A stretch of 60,794 nucleotides of DNA from Muricoccus nepalensis (GTDB lineage Bacteria; Pseudomonadota; Alphaproteobacteria; Acetobacterales; Acetobacteraceae): the NCBI RefSeq assembly GCF_006438825.1, contig NZ_RCZP01000031.1:1-60794 (forward strand), given 5' to 3'. The notes beneath the pieces were generated by a model. It searched no databases. It saw only the letters and a program-made list of their open reading frames with translations, and was not told where the DNA came from. Below are positions 1 to 7,982 of this stretch, one piece after another; position 1 is the stretch's first letter; the number at the start of each line of letters is the position of its first letter. The translations under genes and the position numbers were made by a program.

Positions 1-273
1 GTTCCTGCGCCATGCTCAGCAGGCGCTCCCACACGCCCAGGCGCGACCAGCGTATGAAGGTCTGTGCAGCCAGCCCGTGGCGTTCGGAGCAGTGCTCCGA
101 ACCCACCAGAGCCCCTCCTCCACCGGCAGGGCCCGCCACTTCGCGCCGTTGTCGTGTCGCCAGAGGATCGCGCCGATGGTCCTGCGCAGGTGCTGCGGCG
201 GCACCTTGGCGTGCGGGCGGCAGGCCTCGACCAAGGGCTCCAGCACTGCCCACTGCTGGTCCGTCAGCGCCAT
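1..273 (-). pseudogene. IS5-type transposase N-terminus, frame interrupted
   Basis: From the ATG at 273 the frame reads a typical IS5/IS427 transposase N-terminal domain: MALTDQQWAVLEPL, then a RRTIGAILWRHDNGAKWRALP block. After the GLWW motif near 108 the frame drifts and stops at 16. The expected continuation (AAQTFIRWSRLGVWERLL) is present further on in another frame up to the window edge. Between the two lies about 30 nt that includes a perfect 19-bp palindrome at 83-101. It may be a decayed transposase, or one needing a frameshift; IS427-group elements often split the transposase over two frames, but usually elsewhere. No catalytic DDE residues fall within the window. Confidence 0.6.
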
Positions 274-336
274 CGCACCCTCCGCAAAGCCGGAGAACAC
301 AGGCATCTTGCCAAGGATTCAGGCGCTAACAGACCC
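1..336 (-). mobile_element. IS5-family (IS427-like) insertion sequence, right end only
   Basis: The window opens inside an insertion sequence whose transposase reads out of the left edge. The outer end is placed at 336 because position 336-339 reads CTAG, matching the YTAR target that IS427-group elements duplicate as TA, and because the sequence inside it on the minus strand starts GGGTCTGTTAGCGCC, a plausible terminal inverted repeat. The left end and the second TA copy lie outside the window, so the boundary is an inference. The element occupies the final codons of cheR. Confidence 0.6.
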
Positions 337-1146
337 TAGAACTGGAGTGTGGGACAACGCATAGACGCCGCGCTCACCTTCGACTGACGCAAAACGTGTC
401 GTCAAACCGAGCACAGTCTCCGCCCCACCAAGGTAGAGAACGCCATCCGGCGCCAACCGGTCCGCCAATGCGGAAAGCACACGCGTCTTCGTTGACGCGT
501 CAAAGTAAATAAGGACATTTCGGCAGAAGATCACGTCGAAAGTTCCGAGCGGACGAAGATCAGCCAGCAGATTGCCCGTCTCAAAGCGTGCAAGAGCTCG
601 CATGGCGGGTGATATCCGCCACTGTGTGCCTTCCTGCTTGAAGTGCTTCACCAGCATCTGAACCGGCAACCCCCGCTGCACTTCGAACTGGGAGTAGACG
701 CCTTCACGAGCCCGACGGACCACGTCGGTGCTGAGATCAGTTCCGACAACCTCGAGGCGGGACGCCAAGCCGAGGGCGTCTGCCACCATGGCGACCGAAT
801 ATCCTTCCTGCCCCGTGGAGCAAGCGGCCGAGAGGACACGCAGACGATGCCCGAGAGGGCGCGTTGCGGCCAAGCGCGGCAGGACGCGCCGAAGATGCTC
901 GAAAGGCTTCCCATCACGAAAGAAGAAGGACTCGTTCGTTGTTAGGGCCTCGGTGACCGCCGCCGCCAGACGTTCGCTCGCTGGCCCGCGCAGCTTCGCC
1001 GCCACGGCATCCAGATCGGGCAACGCGTGCTCGCGCATCAAGCCACCAAGCCGTGTGTCGAGCATGTAGGACTTGTCGGCGCCCAGAACGATGCCGGCGC
1101 GCGCGTGCACCAGCCCAGCAATCGTCTCAAACGCAGTTCCGCTCAC
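319..1146 (-). CDS. cheR: Chemotaxis protein methyltransferase CheR
   Basis: S-adenosylmethionine-dependent methyltransferase that adds methyl groups to glutamates of chemoreceptors in the cytoplasm. The 275-residue protein has the all-alpha N-terminal CheR domain with the TNESFFFRD motif near residue 70, followed by the SAM-binding domain (SAACSTGQEGYS) and the FCRNVLIYF motif. It starts with GTG at 1146 and overlaps the cheB stop by four bases (GTGA), so translation is probably coupled. The last five residues (GSVSA) and the stop are supplied by the inverted repeat of the adjacent insertion sequence; the catalytic fold appears complete, so the enzyme may still work. Confidence 0.95.
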   Translation of the reverse strand: MSGTAFETIAGLVHARAGIVLGADKSYMLDTRLGGLMREHALPDLDAVAAKLRGPASERLAAAVTEALTTNESFFFRDGKPFEHLRRVLPRLAATRPLGHRLRVLSAACSTGQEGYSVAMVADALGLASRLEVVGTDLSTDVVRRAREGVYSQFEVQRGLPVQMLVKHFKQEGTQWRISPAMRALARFETGNLLADLRPLGTFDVIFCRNVLIYFDASTKTRVLSALADRLAPDGVLYLGGAETVLGLTTRFASVEGERGVYALSHTPVLGSVSA

Positions 1147-2519
1147 GACGCCATCCTCCCCGCCTCAGTCCCTACTCCGCTCAGCATCGCCGAAACCCGT
1201 GGTCCCAAACGTTCCGGCGGGAGGATTTCTCTCGCAAGCCCAGCACGCGCGACCGCGCCGGGCATTCCCCAGACCACGGAAGAAGCCTCGTCCTGTGCCA
1301 GAACGATACCGCCAGCCGCAACAAGGCTACGGCAGCCTTCAAGGCCATCCTGGCCCATACCGGTGAGGATCACAGCCAGAACGCGTCCGTCACACGCGCG
1401 CTGAGCACTGCGGAGCATTGGATCCACCGCAGGCCGGCAGAAGTTTTCGGGGGGGTCGTCCCTCAGCCTCGCGGTCAATCCACCGGTGCCGCGCTCAATG
1501 AGCAGATGCTTGTCGCCGGGTGCGACATAGGCTCGGCCGTTCTGCAAGACCTCCCCGTCCCTGGCCTCGGCGACTCGAAGCGAGCCGAGACGATCCAGGT
1601 GATCCGCCAACATTGCGGTGAATCCGGCGGGCATGTGTTGAACAATCACGATTGGAACGACGGGTGCCCCGTTGAGCGACCGAAGGAAAGCGGCAAGCGC
1701 TTGCGGACCACCGGTCGACGACCCGATGGCGAGGAGAGACGGCGCTCCAGAGGCCTTTCCTGCTCGGGACAACGCAGGGGGCGGAAGCTCGGACGCACTC
1801 GCGACGCCCGGCGCCGGTACGCGCGCCAAGACTCGCTTGACAGGCGGTGCCGCCTTGAACACCGAAGGCGGGGGCCCCGTTGGCCTTGGCGGAGGCATGG
1901 TCGTCGCGGATCGGAGAACACGAGTGTCTGAGGGAACTGGCTCGTCCGCGGTCGTGTTGGACATGACCGGGGTGGCCGGACCCGCGTTGGGCGAGACCAC
2001 GGCGACAGCGCTCACGGGGGTGACCGGTGCAGCGGCCAGCGCGGCGGTCCGGCGGCGCATGCGTGCCCAGCCCTTGACCTTCTCCAGCAGCTCAGCCCGG
2101 AAGACGGGGTCCGATGCTCCGCCACGACCGGCACCGGGCTTCGGGATGTAGTCAGACGCGCCGGCCCGCAGTGCGGACATCGCCTCCGCCGCGCCGCGCT
2201 GCGTCACCGCGCTCGCGACGATAACCGCCAAGCGAGGGTCGGCGCGTAGCAGCCGAGGCAGAGCGGCAAGACCGTCCAGCACCGGCATTTCGAGATCGAG
2301 AAGAACCACGTCGGGTCGCGCTTCAGCCAAGGCATCCAGCGCTTGCTGCCCGTCGCCCACACGGGAGACGACCTCGATCTCAGGGTCGGCACTCAGCAGT
2401 CCGGCGAGGATGCCGCGCACGGTCTGGCTATCATCGCAGATCATGACGCGCACCGGGCGCCCTTGGGAGGGGGTGCCAGGCTTCGCGCCGGGCGACCCGC
2501 CCGGCCAGTCCCCGCTCAC
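1143..2519 (-). CDS. cheB: Chemotaxis response regulator protein-glutamate methylesterase CheB
   Basis: Removes receptor methyl groups added by CheR and deamidates receptor glutamines; activity rises when CheA phosphorylates its receiver domain. The 458-residue protein has a receiver domain at about 22-145 (acidic pair D29-D30, phospho-acceptor D75 in VVLLD, switch K in IPKPG), a long Pro/Ala linker at about 150-255, and a CheB catalytic domain with the serine in GSSTGGP near 268, the QHM histidine and the TGMGQDG aspartate motif. GTG start overlapping the cheY stop (GTGA). Confidence 0.96.
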   Translation of the reverse strand: MSGDWPGGSPGAKPGTPSQGRPVRVMICDDSQTVRGILAGLLSADPEIEVVSRVGDGQQALDALAEARPDVVLLDLEMPVLDGLAALPRLLRADPRLAVIVASAVTQRGAAEAMSALRAGASDYIPKPGAGRGGASDPVFRAELLEKVKGWARMRRRTAALAAAPVTPVSAVAVVSPNAGPATPVMSNTTADEPVPSDTRVLRSATTMPPPRPTGPPPSVFKAAPPVKRVLARVPAPGVASASELPPPALSRAGKASGAPSLLAIGSSTGGPQALAAFLRSLNGAPVVPIVIVQHMPAGFTAMLADHLDRLGSLRVAEARDGEVLQNGRAYVAPGDKHLLIERGTGGLTARLRDDPPENFCRPAVDPMLRSAQRACDGRVLAVILTGMGQDGLEGCRSLVAAGGIVLAQDEASSVVWGMPGAVARAGLAREILPPERLGPRVSAMLSGVGTEAGRMAS

Positions 2520-2896
2520 GCCGCCGCGTCCGGCAGCAATCCGAGCACTTCGAGCTTGCCTGCCAGGATCGCCTCGTCGAACGGCTTCATGATGTACTCC
2601 TGGGCGCCACCCTCGAGAGCGACGACGATCCGGGAGAAGTCGGTCTCCGTCGTACAGAGCATGATGCGCGGCTCATCCGGGCCGAACTCTTCCCGGGCAA
2701 GCCGGAGGAAGGTGATGCCGTCCATCACGGGCATGTTCCAGTCCAGCAGCACCAGCGTCGGCAGCGCGGCGCGGCAGGCCTCGAGGGCTTGCTGGCCGTC
2801 CTCGGCCTCCCGCACCACGAAGCCCTGCGCCTCCAGCATACGGCGCGCGGCCCGGCGGACGGTGCGGCTGTCGTCCACGACGAGACAGTCCGGCAT
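2516..2896 (-). CDS. cheY: Chemotaxis response regulator CheY
   Basis: Single-domain receiver of 126 residues that carries the phosphoryl signal from CheA to the flagellar switch, or acts as a phosphate sink. Acidic residues D8 and D9, phospho-acceptor D52 (LLDWNMP), the threonine of the CTTE segment and the lysine of IMKPF are all present. The start is well supported: AGGAG lies seven bases upstream of the ATG. It sits between cheW and cheB in the minus-strand che operon and overlaps cheB by four bases. Confidence 0.94.
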   Translation of the reverse strand: MPDCLVVDDSRTVRRAARRMLEAQGFVVREAEDGQQALEACRAALPTLVLLDWNMPVMDGITFLRLAREEFGPDEPRIMLCTTETDFSRIVVALEGGAQEYIMKPFDEAILAGKLEVLGLLPDAAA

Positions 2897-2909
2897 CTCC
2901 CTTCTCCTC

Positions 2910-3404
2910 TCAACCGATGTCTAGGATGCGCTCGACATCCAGCATGATGAGCAGCCTTGAGGCGCCCCCACCGCTGCTGTCCGGCACGTCTTGGTGAACG
3001 CCGGCGCAGACCTCGCGCCAGAGGGGATCAAGGGTCGGCGGGTTAGGGGCCAGGCTCGCTTCCGGGAGCGCCAGCACGTCGCCGACGGAGTCCGCGAGCA
3101 GCGCGTAGAGCTCGCCACCCCCTTCCACGACCACGCTCATGGGAGGCGAGGCGTTGGGATCGCGCGACGGCAGGCCGAGACGGCGGCGCAGGTCGACCGC
3201 GGTCACGATGCGGCCGCGCAGGTTCAGGCCACCCGCGACCTCGGGAGGAGCCAGCGGGATGGGCGTGATGGCCTGCGGTCCCAGGATGTCGCGCACACCG
3301 AGGACGGGAACACCGCAGAGCTGTCCGGCGACCGTCAGGGTGAGAACAGAAGTTTCGGCGGTTGCCGGCACGGTGGCACGCCGGGTAGCGAGGGCAGCGT
3401 CCAT
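2910..3404 (-). CDS. cheW: Chemotaxis coupling protein CheW
   Basis: Scaffold protein that links chemoreceptors to the CheA kinase. One CheW/SH3-like domain fills the protein (TLTVAGQLCGVPVLGVRDIL near the N-terminus, NLRGRIVTAVDLRRRLGL in the middle). The ATG at 3404 is preferred over the in-frame ATG two codons upstream (3410), because AGGAG abuts the upstream codon with no spacing but lies six bases from this one. Short gap to cheY (13 bases) and to cheA (31 bases) supports one transcript. Confidence 0.92.
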   Translation of the reverse strand: MDAALATRRATVPATAETSVLTLTVAGQLCGVPVLGVRDILGPQAITPIPLAPPEVAGGLNLRGRIVTAVDLRRRLGLPSRDPNASPPMSVVVEGGGELYALLADSVGDVLALPEASLAPNPPTLDPLWREVCAGVHQDVPDSSGGGASRLLIMLDVERILDIG

Positions 3405-3435
3405 GAGCATCTCCTAATGATCGTGACGGGTCGGC

Positions 3436-6144
3436 TCAGTTGCCGCCGGACGCCTGGACCGAGGCGAGGCAGCCGCGCAGCGCGCCCAGGAGGGCGTCGC
3501 GGTCGAACTTCGGCACGTGGTCCATGAAGCCCGCCTCCCGGCTGCGCCGGACCGAGGCGTCGTCCGTGTGCGAGGTGAGGGCGATCATCGGCGTCTCGTG
3601 CCAGCTGCCGCCATCCCGCACGGCGCGGGCGAGGCCCAGGCCGTCGAGCTCGGGCATCTCGATGTCCGACACGATGACGTCGAAGCTGTCGCCGGCCTCG
3701 CGCAGCTTCAGGGCCTGGGTGCCGCTGGCGGCCGCCGTCACCTCGAAGCCGGCGGCGCTGAGGGCGGGGACGAGCATGTTGCGGAAGAAGGCGCTGTCCT
3801 CCACGACCAAGACCCGTGTGCGGCGCGACGAGGCGGAGCGATTCGAGCCGAACCAGTGGTCCCCGGCCTGGCGCAGCCACCAGGCGCAGTCCACCACCTC
3901 CGTGGCGCGCCCCGAGATCACGGCCGTGCCGAGGTAGCCGGGGCGCTCCTGACCGCTCTCGATCTTGAGCATCTCCTCGACGACGTCGAGGATCTCGTCC
4001 ACGGCGAGGCCCATGGCGCGGCCGCTGTCGTTGAAGACGAGCACGGCCTGGCGTCCGCCCGGCGCCGGCGGCACCCAGTGGTCCGACATCGGGACCAGCG
4101 GCATCAGGGCGCCGCGGTACTGGACGACCGGCTTGCCGTGGGACATCTCGATCCGCTCCGCGGGCAGGTCCTCCAGCCGGGCGACCAGCCCGAGCGGCAC
4201 CGCGCGCGGCCCGCCGTCTCCCGCGCGGAAGAGCAGGAGGGACAGGCGCTCGGCCGAGGTGGCGGTGGTGACCGCCGCGCTCCGGCGATCCTCCTGCACG
4301 CCCTCGGCGCCGACGCCGGTGGCCCGGGCGATGCCGTTCGGATCGAGGATCATGATGACCGACCCGTCGCCGAGGATCGTGTTGCCGCTGAACATGGTGA
4401 CGTGCCGCAGAATGGGCGCGACGGGCTTCACCACGATCTCCTCGGTGTCGAAGACGCGGTCGACAATGATGCCGAAGAGGTTCTGCCCCACCTGCGTGAC
4501 CACGACGAAGCCGCCGCGCTCCGCGGCCGACGCGTCGGGCACCCGGTCATCGAGGCGCAGCAGCCGGGAGAGGGACACCAGGGGCAGCAGTCGGTCGCGG
4601 AGGCGCAGGACCGGAGCGTCCTTGATGTGCATCACGCCGTCGCCGGCCCGGACGAGCTCCACGACGCCGATCTGCGGGATGGCGAAGCGCTCGCCGCCGG
4701 CCTCGACGATCAGGGCGGAGACGATGGCCAGGGTCAGGGGGATCTTGATGAGGAAGGTGGTGCCCTTCCCTTCCCGCGACCGGAGGTCGATGGTACCGCC
4801 GATCTTCTCCACGTTGGTCTTCACGACGTCCATGCCGACGCCGCGGCCGGAGACGGAGGTGACCGCCGCGGCGGTGGAGAAGCCGGCGCGGAAGATGAAG
4901 CGCTGGATGTCGCGCTCGCCCATGCCGGCGAGCTCCTGCTCGGTGGCGAGGCCCTGGGCGAGCACCTTCGCGCGGATCTTCTCGACCGGCAGGCCGCGCC
5001 CGTCGTCGCCGACCTCGATGATGATGTGCCCGCCCTCGTGATAGGCGTCCAGGATGATGCGCCCGGCCTCGGGCTTGCCGGCCTCGCGGCGCTCCGCCGG
5101 CCCTTCGAGGCCGTGATCGCCGGAGTTGCGGACCATGTGGGTCAGCGGGTCGCGGATCATCTCGAGCACCTGGCGGTCGAGCTCGGTCTCGGCGCCGCGC
5201 ATCTCGAGCTCGATCTTCTTGCCCAGCTCGCGCGAGAGGTCCCGCACCAGGCGCGGCAGGCCCTTCCAGGCGTTGCCGATCGGCTGCATGCGGGTCTTCA
5301 TCACCCCCTCCTGCAGCTCGGAAGTGATGTGCGACAGGCGCTGGAGCGGGCCGGTGAGCGCGGTGTCGTTGCGGGCGCGGGAGAGCTGCAGGAGCTGGTT
5401 GCGAGTCAGGACGAGCTCGCTGACGAGCGTCATGAGGCTCTCGAGCACGTCGACGTTCACGCGCAGCGTCTGGGCCACGCCCACGCCTTCGGTGGCGGGG
5501 GCCGGCTCGGCCGGGGGCGCCGCCGCGCGGACGGGGACGGGGACGGGGGGCTCGGGGGTGGCGGGCTCGGGGGCGGCCGGGGCGCTGGCCGTCTCGGCCG
5601 GCGCGGGCTTCGCGCGGCGCGCGCGGGCGGGCTTCGCACCGCCCTTGGCGGGGGCCTGCGCCGCGGGCGCGGAGGGCGCCGCGGCGTCGACGACCGGCCC
5701 GGTCGCGCCGCTCGTCCCGCCGGCGGGCTCGCCGGCCGGCGGCGGGGCGGCGTCCTCGACGGGGGCGTGGCCCGCGAAGACCGCGTCCAGCTCGGCGATG
5801 ATGGCGCTGTCGTCGCCGGCCGGCTCGTTCCCGGACGCTTCCAACCCGGCCATGATCTCGCGGACGCGGTCCACCACGCGCAGGATGAGCGACACGCCGC
5901 CCGAGGTGACGGCGAGCGAGCCGTCCCGGTAGCGGCCGAGGACGTTCTCGCCGGCATGGGCCACGCGCTCGAGGCGGCCGAGGCCGAGGAAGCCGCAGGT
6001 GCCCTTGATGGTGTGGATGAGGCGGAAGATCTCGCCGATCGTCCGGGGATCGTCCGGGTGACGCTCGAGTCGGAGGAGGGCCGTGTCGAGTCCGGCCAGC
6101 CCCTCGCTCGTTTCGGTAAGAAAATCGGCGATCAAGTCGTCCAT
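3436..6144 (-). CDS. cheA: Hybrid chemotaxis histidine kinase CheA with two CheW modules and a receiver domain
   Basis: Receptor-coupled kinase that autophosphorylates a histidine and passes the phosphate to CheY and CheB. Of 902 residues: Hpt domain at 1-110 with H44 in LIHTIKG; Pro/Ala-rich linker about 115-235; dimerisation helices about 240-300; HATPase about 300-480 (HMVRNSGDHGLE N-box, DDGRGLP and GRGVGMDV G-boxes); a CheW domain about 485-610; a second CheW-like domain about 635-765; a C-terminal receiver about 785-900 with VSDIEMP. E. coli CheA is 654 residues and lacks the last two modules. The ATG at 6144 (MDDLIADFL) is preferred to one at 6162 because a GGGG stretch precedes it. 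Confidence 0.95.
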   Translation of the reverse strand: MDDLIADFLTETSEGLAGLDTALLRLERHPDDPRTIGEIFRLIHTIKGTCGFLGLGRLERVAHAGENVLGRYRDGSLAVTSGGVSLILRVVDRVREIMAGLEASGNEPAGDDSAIIAELDAVFAGHAPVEDAAPPPAGEPAGGTSGATGPVVDAAAPSAPAAQAPAKGGAKPARARRAKPAPAETASAPAAPEPATPEPPVPVPVRAAAPPAEPAPATEGVGVAQTLRVNVDVLESLMTLVSELVLTRNQLLQLSRARNDTALTGPLQRLSHITSELQEGVMKTRMQPIGNAWKGLPRLVRDLSRELGKKIELEMRGAETELDRQVLEMIRDPLTHMVRNSGDHGLEGPAERREAGKPEAGRIILDAYHEGGHIIIEVGDDGRGLPVEKIRAKVLAQGLATEQELAGMGERDIQRFIFRAGFSTAAAVTSVSGRGVGMDVVKTNVEKIGGTIDLRSREGKGTTFLIKIPLTLAIVSALIVEAGGERFAIPQIGVVELVRAGDGVMHIKDAPVLRLRDRLLPLVSLSRLLRLDDRVPDASAAERGGFVVVTQVGQNLFGIIVDRVFDTEEIVVKPVAPILRHVTMFSGNTILGDGSVIMILDPNGIARATGVGAEGVQEDRRSAAVTTATSAERLSLLLFRAGDGGPRAVPLGLVARLEDLPAERIEMSHGKPVVQYRGALMPLVPMSDHWVPPAPGGRQAVLVFNDSGRAMGLAVDEILDVVEEMLKIESGQERPGYLGTAVISGRATEVVDCAWWLRQAGDHWFGSNRSASSRRTRVLVVEDSAFFRNMLVPALSAAGFEVTAAASGTQALKLREAGDSFDVIVSDIEMPELDGLGLARAVRDGGSWHETPMIALTSHTDDASVRRSREAGFMDHVPKFDRDALLGALRGCLASVQASGGN

Positions 6145-6229
6145 GGGAACCCCGCGAGCCATATGCGGGGATCAACATGCCGGTCGGTGCCCGAAGATTT
6201 GGTAAAGCACCGCCCGATTCCTGGCGTCG

Positions 6230-6838
6230 CTAGGCGACGCGCTGCCTCGCTTCCGGCATGAGCGTGAGCGGGGCGGCGGCGCCGTCCCTCCCGAGCGCCA
6301 GGGCCGGCCCCATCCCCGCCGCGGCGGCCAGGTGCAGCAGCAGCGGCGCCATGACGTCGCGCGGGCCGGAGACCTCGTCGCCGGCCAGCGCGGCGGTCAG
6401 GCAGGGCGGCCAGGCGGCGTTGCGTCCCTCCGGCCAGACCGCCAGCCCGCTCGCCTCGCCCGCCAGATGGACCGTGCCGCCGCGCGGCAGGGCCTCGCTG
6501 GCCAGCATGACGGCGGCCAGCGCCGCCTGGGCCAGCGGCGCCGGGAGCGTCGCCTCGGACAGGCCCGAGAGGTCGGCGGTGACGCGGCCGCTGGCGAGCG
6601 CGCCGTCGAGCAGTTCCGAAAGGCCGTTGCGGCCGAGCGGCCCCGCCCCGGCCCCGGCCACCGCCCGCCAGAGGCGCAGCCGCAGCCGCATGGCCGCGGC
6701 CCCGTCGCGGGCGACGGAGAGGGCCTCGACCGGCTCCACCTCCGCGAGGTCGAGGGCTCCGGACAGCGCGCCTAGCGGGCCGCCGATGTCATGGCATATA
6801 CGCGCGCTGAGGTCCTGCGCGAGGGACAGCACGTTCAT
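6230..6838 (-). CDS. ChpT-like histidine phosphotransferase
   Basis: The 202-residue protein begins MNVLSLAQDLSARICHDIGG, the dimerisation helix with the conserved histidine of the ChpT/histidine phosphotransferase family (DUF2328-type), followed by a degenerate ATPase-like domain. ChpT relays phosphate from hybrid kinases to CtrA and related regulators in alphaproteobacteria. Here it lies directly upstream of cheA in the same direction (85-base gap), which suggests it might exchange phosphate with the receiver domain of hybrid CheA; that is inference. The ATG at 6838 has AGGAG seven bases upstream, so an open extension to 6919 is not used. Confidence 0.72.
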   Translation of the reverse strand: MNVLSLAQDLSARICHDIGGPLGALSGALDLAEVEPVEALSVARDGAAAMRLRLRLWRAVAGAGAGPLGRNGLSELLDGALASGRVTADLSGLSEATLPAPLAQAALAAVMLASEALPRGGTVHLAGEASGLAVWPEGRNAAWPPCLTAALAGDEVSGPRDVMAPLLLHLAAAAGMGPALALGRDGAAAPLTLMPEARQRVA

Positions 6839-6963
6839 CCGTGCGCTCCTGTTGGGAGTGCCGCTTTTGCCACTCCCGTGCTTGATGGCTAGTAAAGCGA
6901 CCGGCCGGAGAAGTCGCACCCCGGCGTCCGCGGCGCGGCACAGGGAGCGGACTGCAGTATCAT

Positions 6964-7143
6964 ATGAACAGCATTTTCGAACCCGGCCAGTATGTCAGAC
7001 ACCCGGCCCGCCCCGATTGGGGAATCGGCCAGGTCCAATCCGTGGTCGGAGATCGCGTCACCGTCAACTTCGAGAACGCCGGCAAGCTGCTCATCAACAC
7101 CGCGCAGACCATCCTGGAGATCGTCGACGGCGCCGGTCCGTGA
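6964..7143 (+). CDS. DUF3553 small protein
   Basis: A 59-residue protein starting MNSIFEPGQYVRHPARPDWG and ending DGAGP. The FEPGQYVRHP and GQVQSV segments match DUF3553, a short beta-rich family resembling CarD/Tudor-like folds, of unknown function and common in alphaproteobacteria. The stop overlaps the GTG of the downstream permease (GTGA), so the two are probably translated together. It is divergent from the ChpT-like gene. Confidence 0.8.
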   Translation: MNSIFEPGQYVRHPARPDWGIGQVQSVVGDRVTVNFENAGKLLINTAQTILEIVDGAGP

Positions 7144-7895
7144 GCGATCTCGCCGGCGCCTTCGCGGAGGCGGTCCTCCACCTGTCCTTTCTCCTCGCCG
7201 CGCTCGGCGTCGGGGTGGCGGGGGTGATGCGGGGCTATTCGGGATTCGGGACCGCCATCCTGCTGGCCCCGATCCTCTCGACCCTCTGGGGGCCGCGGGC
7301 GGGCGTGCCGGTGCTGCTGCTCATGGAGCTCGTCGTCTCCGTCCAGCTCCTTCCCCGCTCCTTCAAGGAGGCGGACCGCCGGATGGTGCTGCCGATCGGC
7401 CTGGCCGCCGTGCTGGCGACGCCGCTGGGGGCGGGGGTGCTGCTCTACGCGGACGGCCTCGCGCTGCGGCGGGCCATCGGGGCGCTGGTGCTCGTCTTCG
7501 GCCTACTGCTGCTCTCGCCCTGGCGCTACCGGGGCGCGCGGCCGCTCCCGCTCAACGTCCTCGTCGGGGCCGTCGGCGGGCTGCTCAAGGGGGCCACGGG
7601 CATGTCGGGGCCGCCGATCATCCTCTACTTCCTCTCGGGGCCGGAGGAGGCGCGGCGGCACCGGGCCAACCTGATCCTCTTCTTCGGGCTGATCGCCATC
7701 GTCGCGGTCGTCCCGCCCCTGATCGGCGGCCTGATCGACGCGACCGCGCTGATCCGCACCGCGGCCCTGCTGCCGCTGATGGTCCTCTGCGTCCGCCTCG
7801 GAACCCGGCTGTTCCACGTGATCCCCACCGTCTGGTACCGCCGCTTCGCCTTCGGTGCCCTCGTGCTGGCGGGCTCGATCGCGCTGCTGGCATAG
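7140..7895 (+). CDS. TSUP-family (TauE/SafE) membrane permease
   Basis: Inner-membrane protein of 251 residues with about eight hydrophobic helices and the two repeated signatures of the TauE/SafE family: a GYSGFGTAILLAPIL motif near residue 30 and KGATGMSGPPIILYFL near 145. Family members export or import sulfite, sulfoacetate and other small organic or sulfur anions; the substrate here cannot be told. The frame is open far upstream, but the GTG at 7140 overlapping the DUF3553 stop gives the expected family N-terminus (SDLAGAFAEAVLHLSFLLAAL). Confidence 0.85.
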   Translation: MSDLAGAFAEAVLHLSFLLAALGVGVAGVMRGYSGFGTAILLAPILSTLWGPRAGVPVLLLMELVVSVQLLPRSFKEADRRMVLPIGLAAVLATPLGAGVLLYADGLALRRAIGALVLVFGLLLLSPWRYRGARPLPLNVLVGAVGGLLKGATGMSGPPIILYFLSGPEEARRHRANLILFFGLIAIVAVVPPLIGGLIDATALIRTAALLPLMVLCVRLGTRLFHVIPTVWYRRFAFGALVLAGSIALLA

Positions 7896-7982
7896 CCGCC
7901 ACCCTTGCGAAGGGCGGGGTGAGCGGCCCAAATCGGGGCGAGAGGCGCCCTCCCCGGCGCCCGTCGAGGAGTGCCCCCCTTC

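Noticed and set aside
7896-7982. A molybdenum cofactor riboswitch before moaA
   Set aside because: The gap holds only a small CCCTT/AAGGG hairpin and is too short for the known fold.
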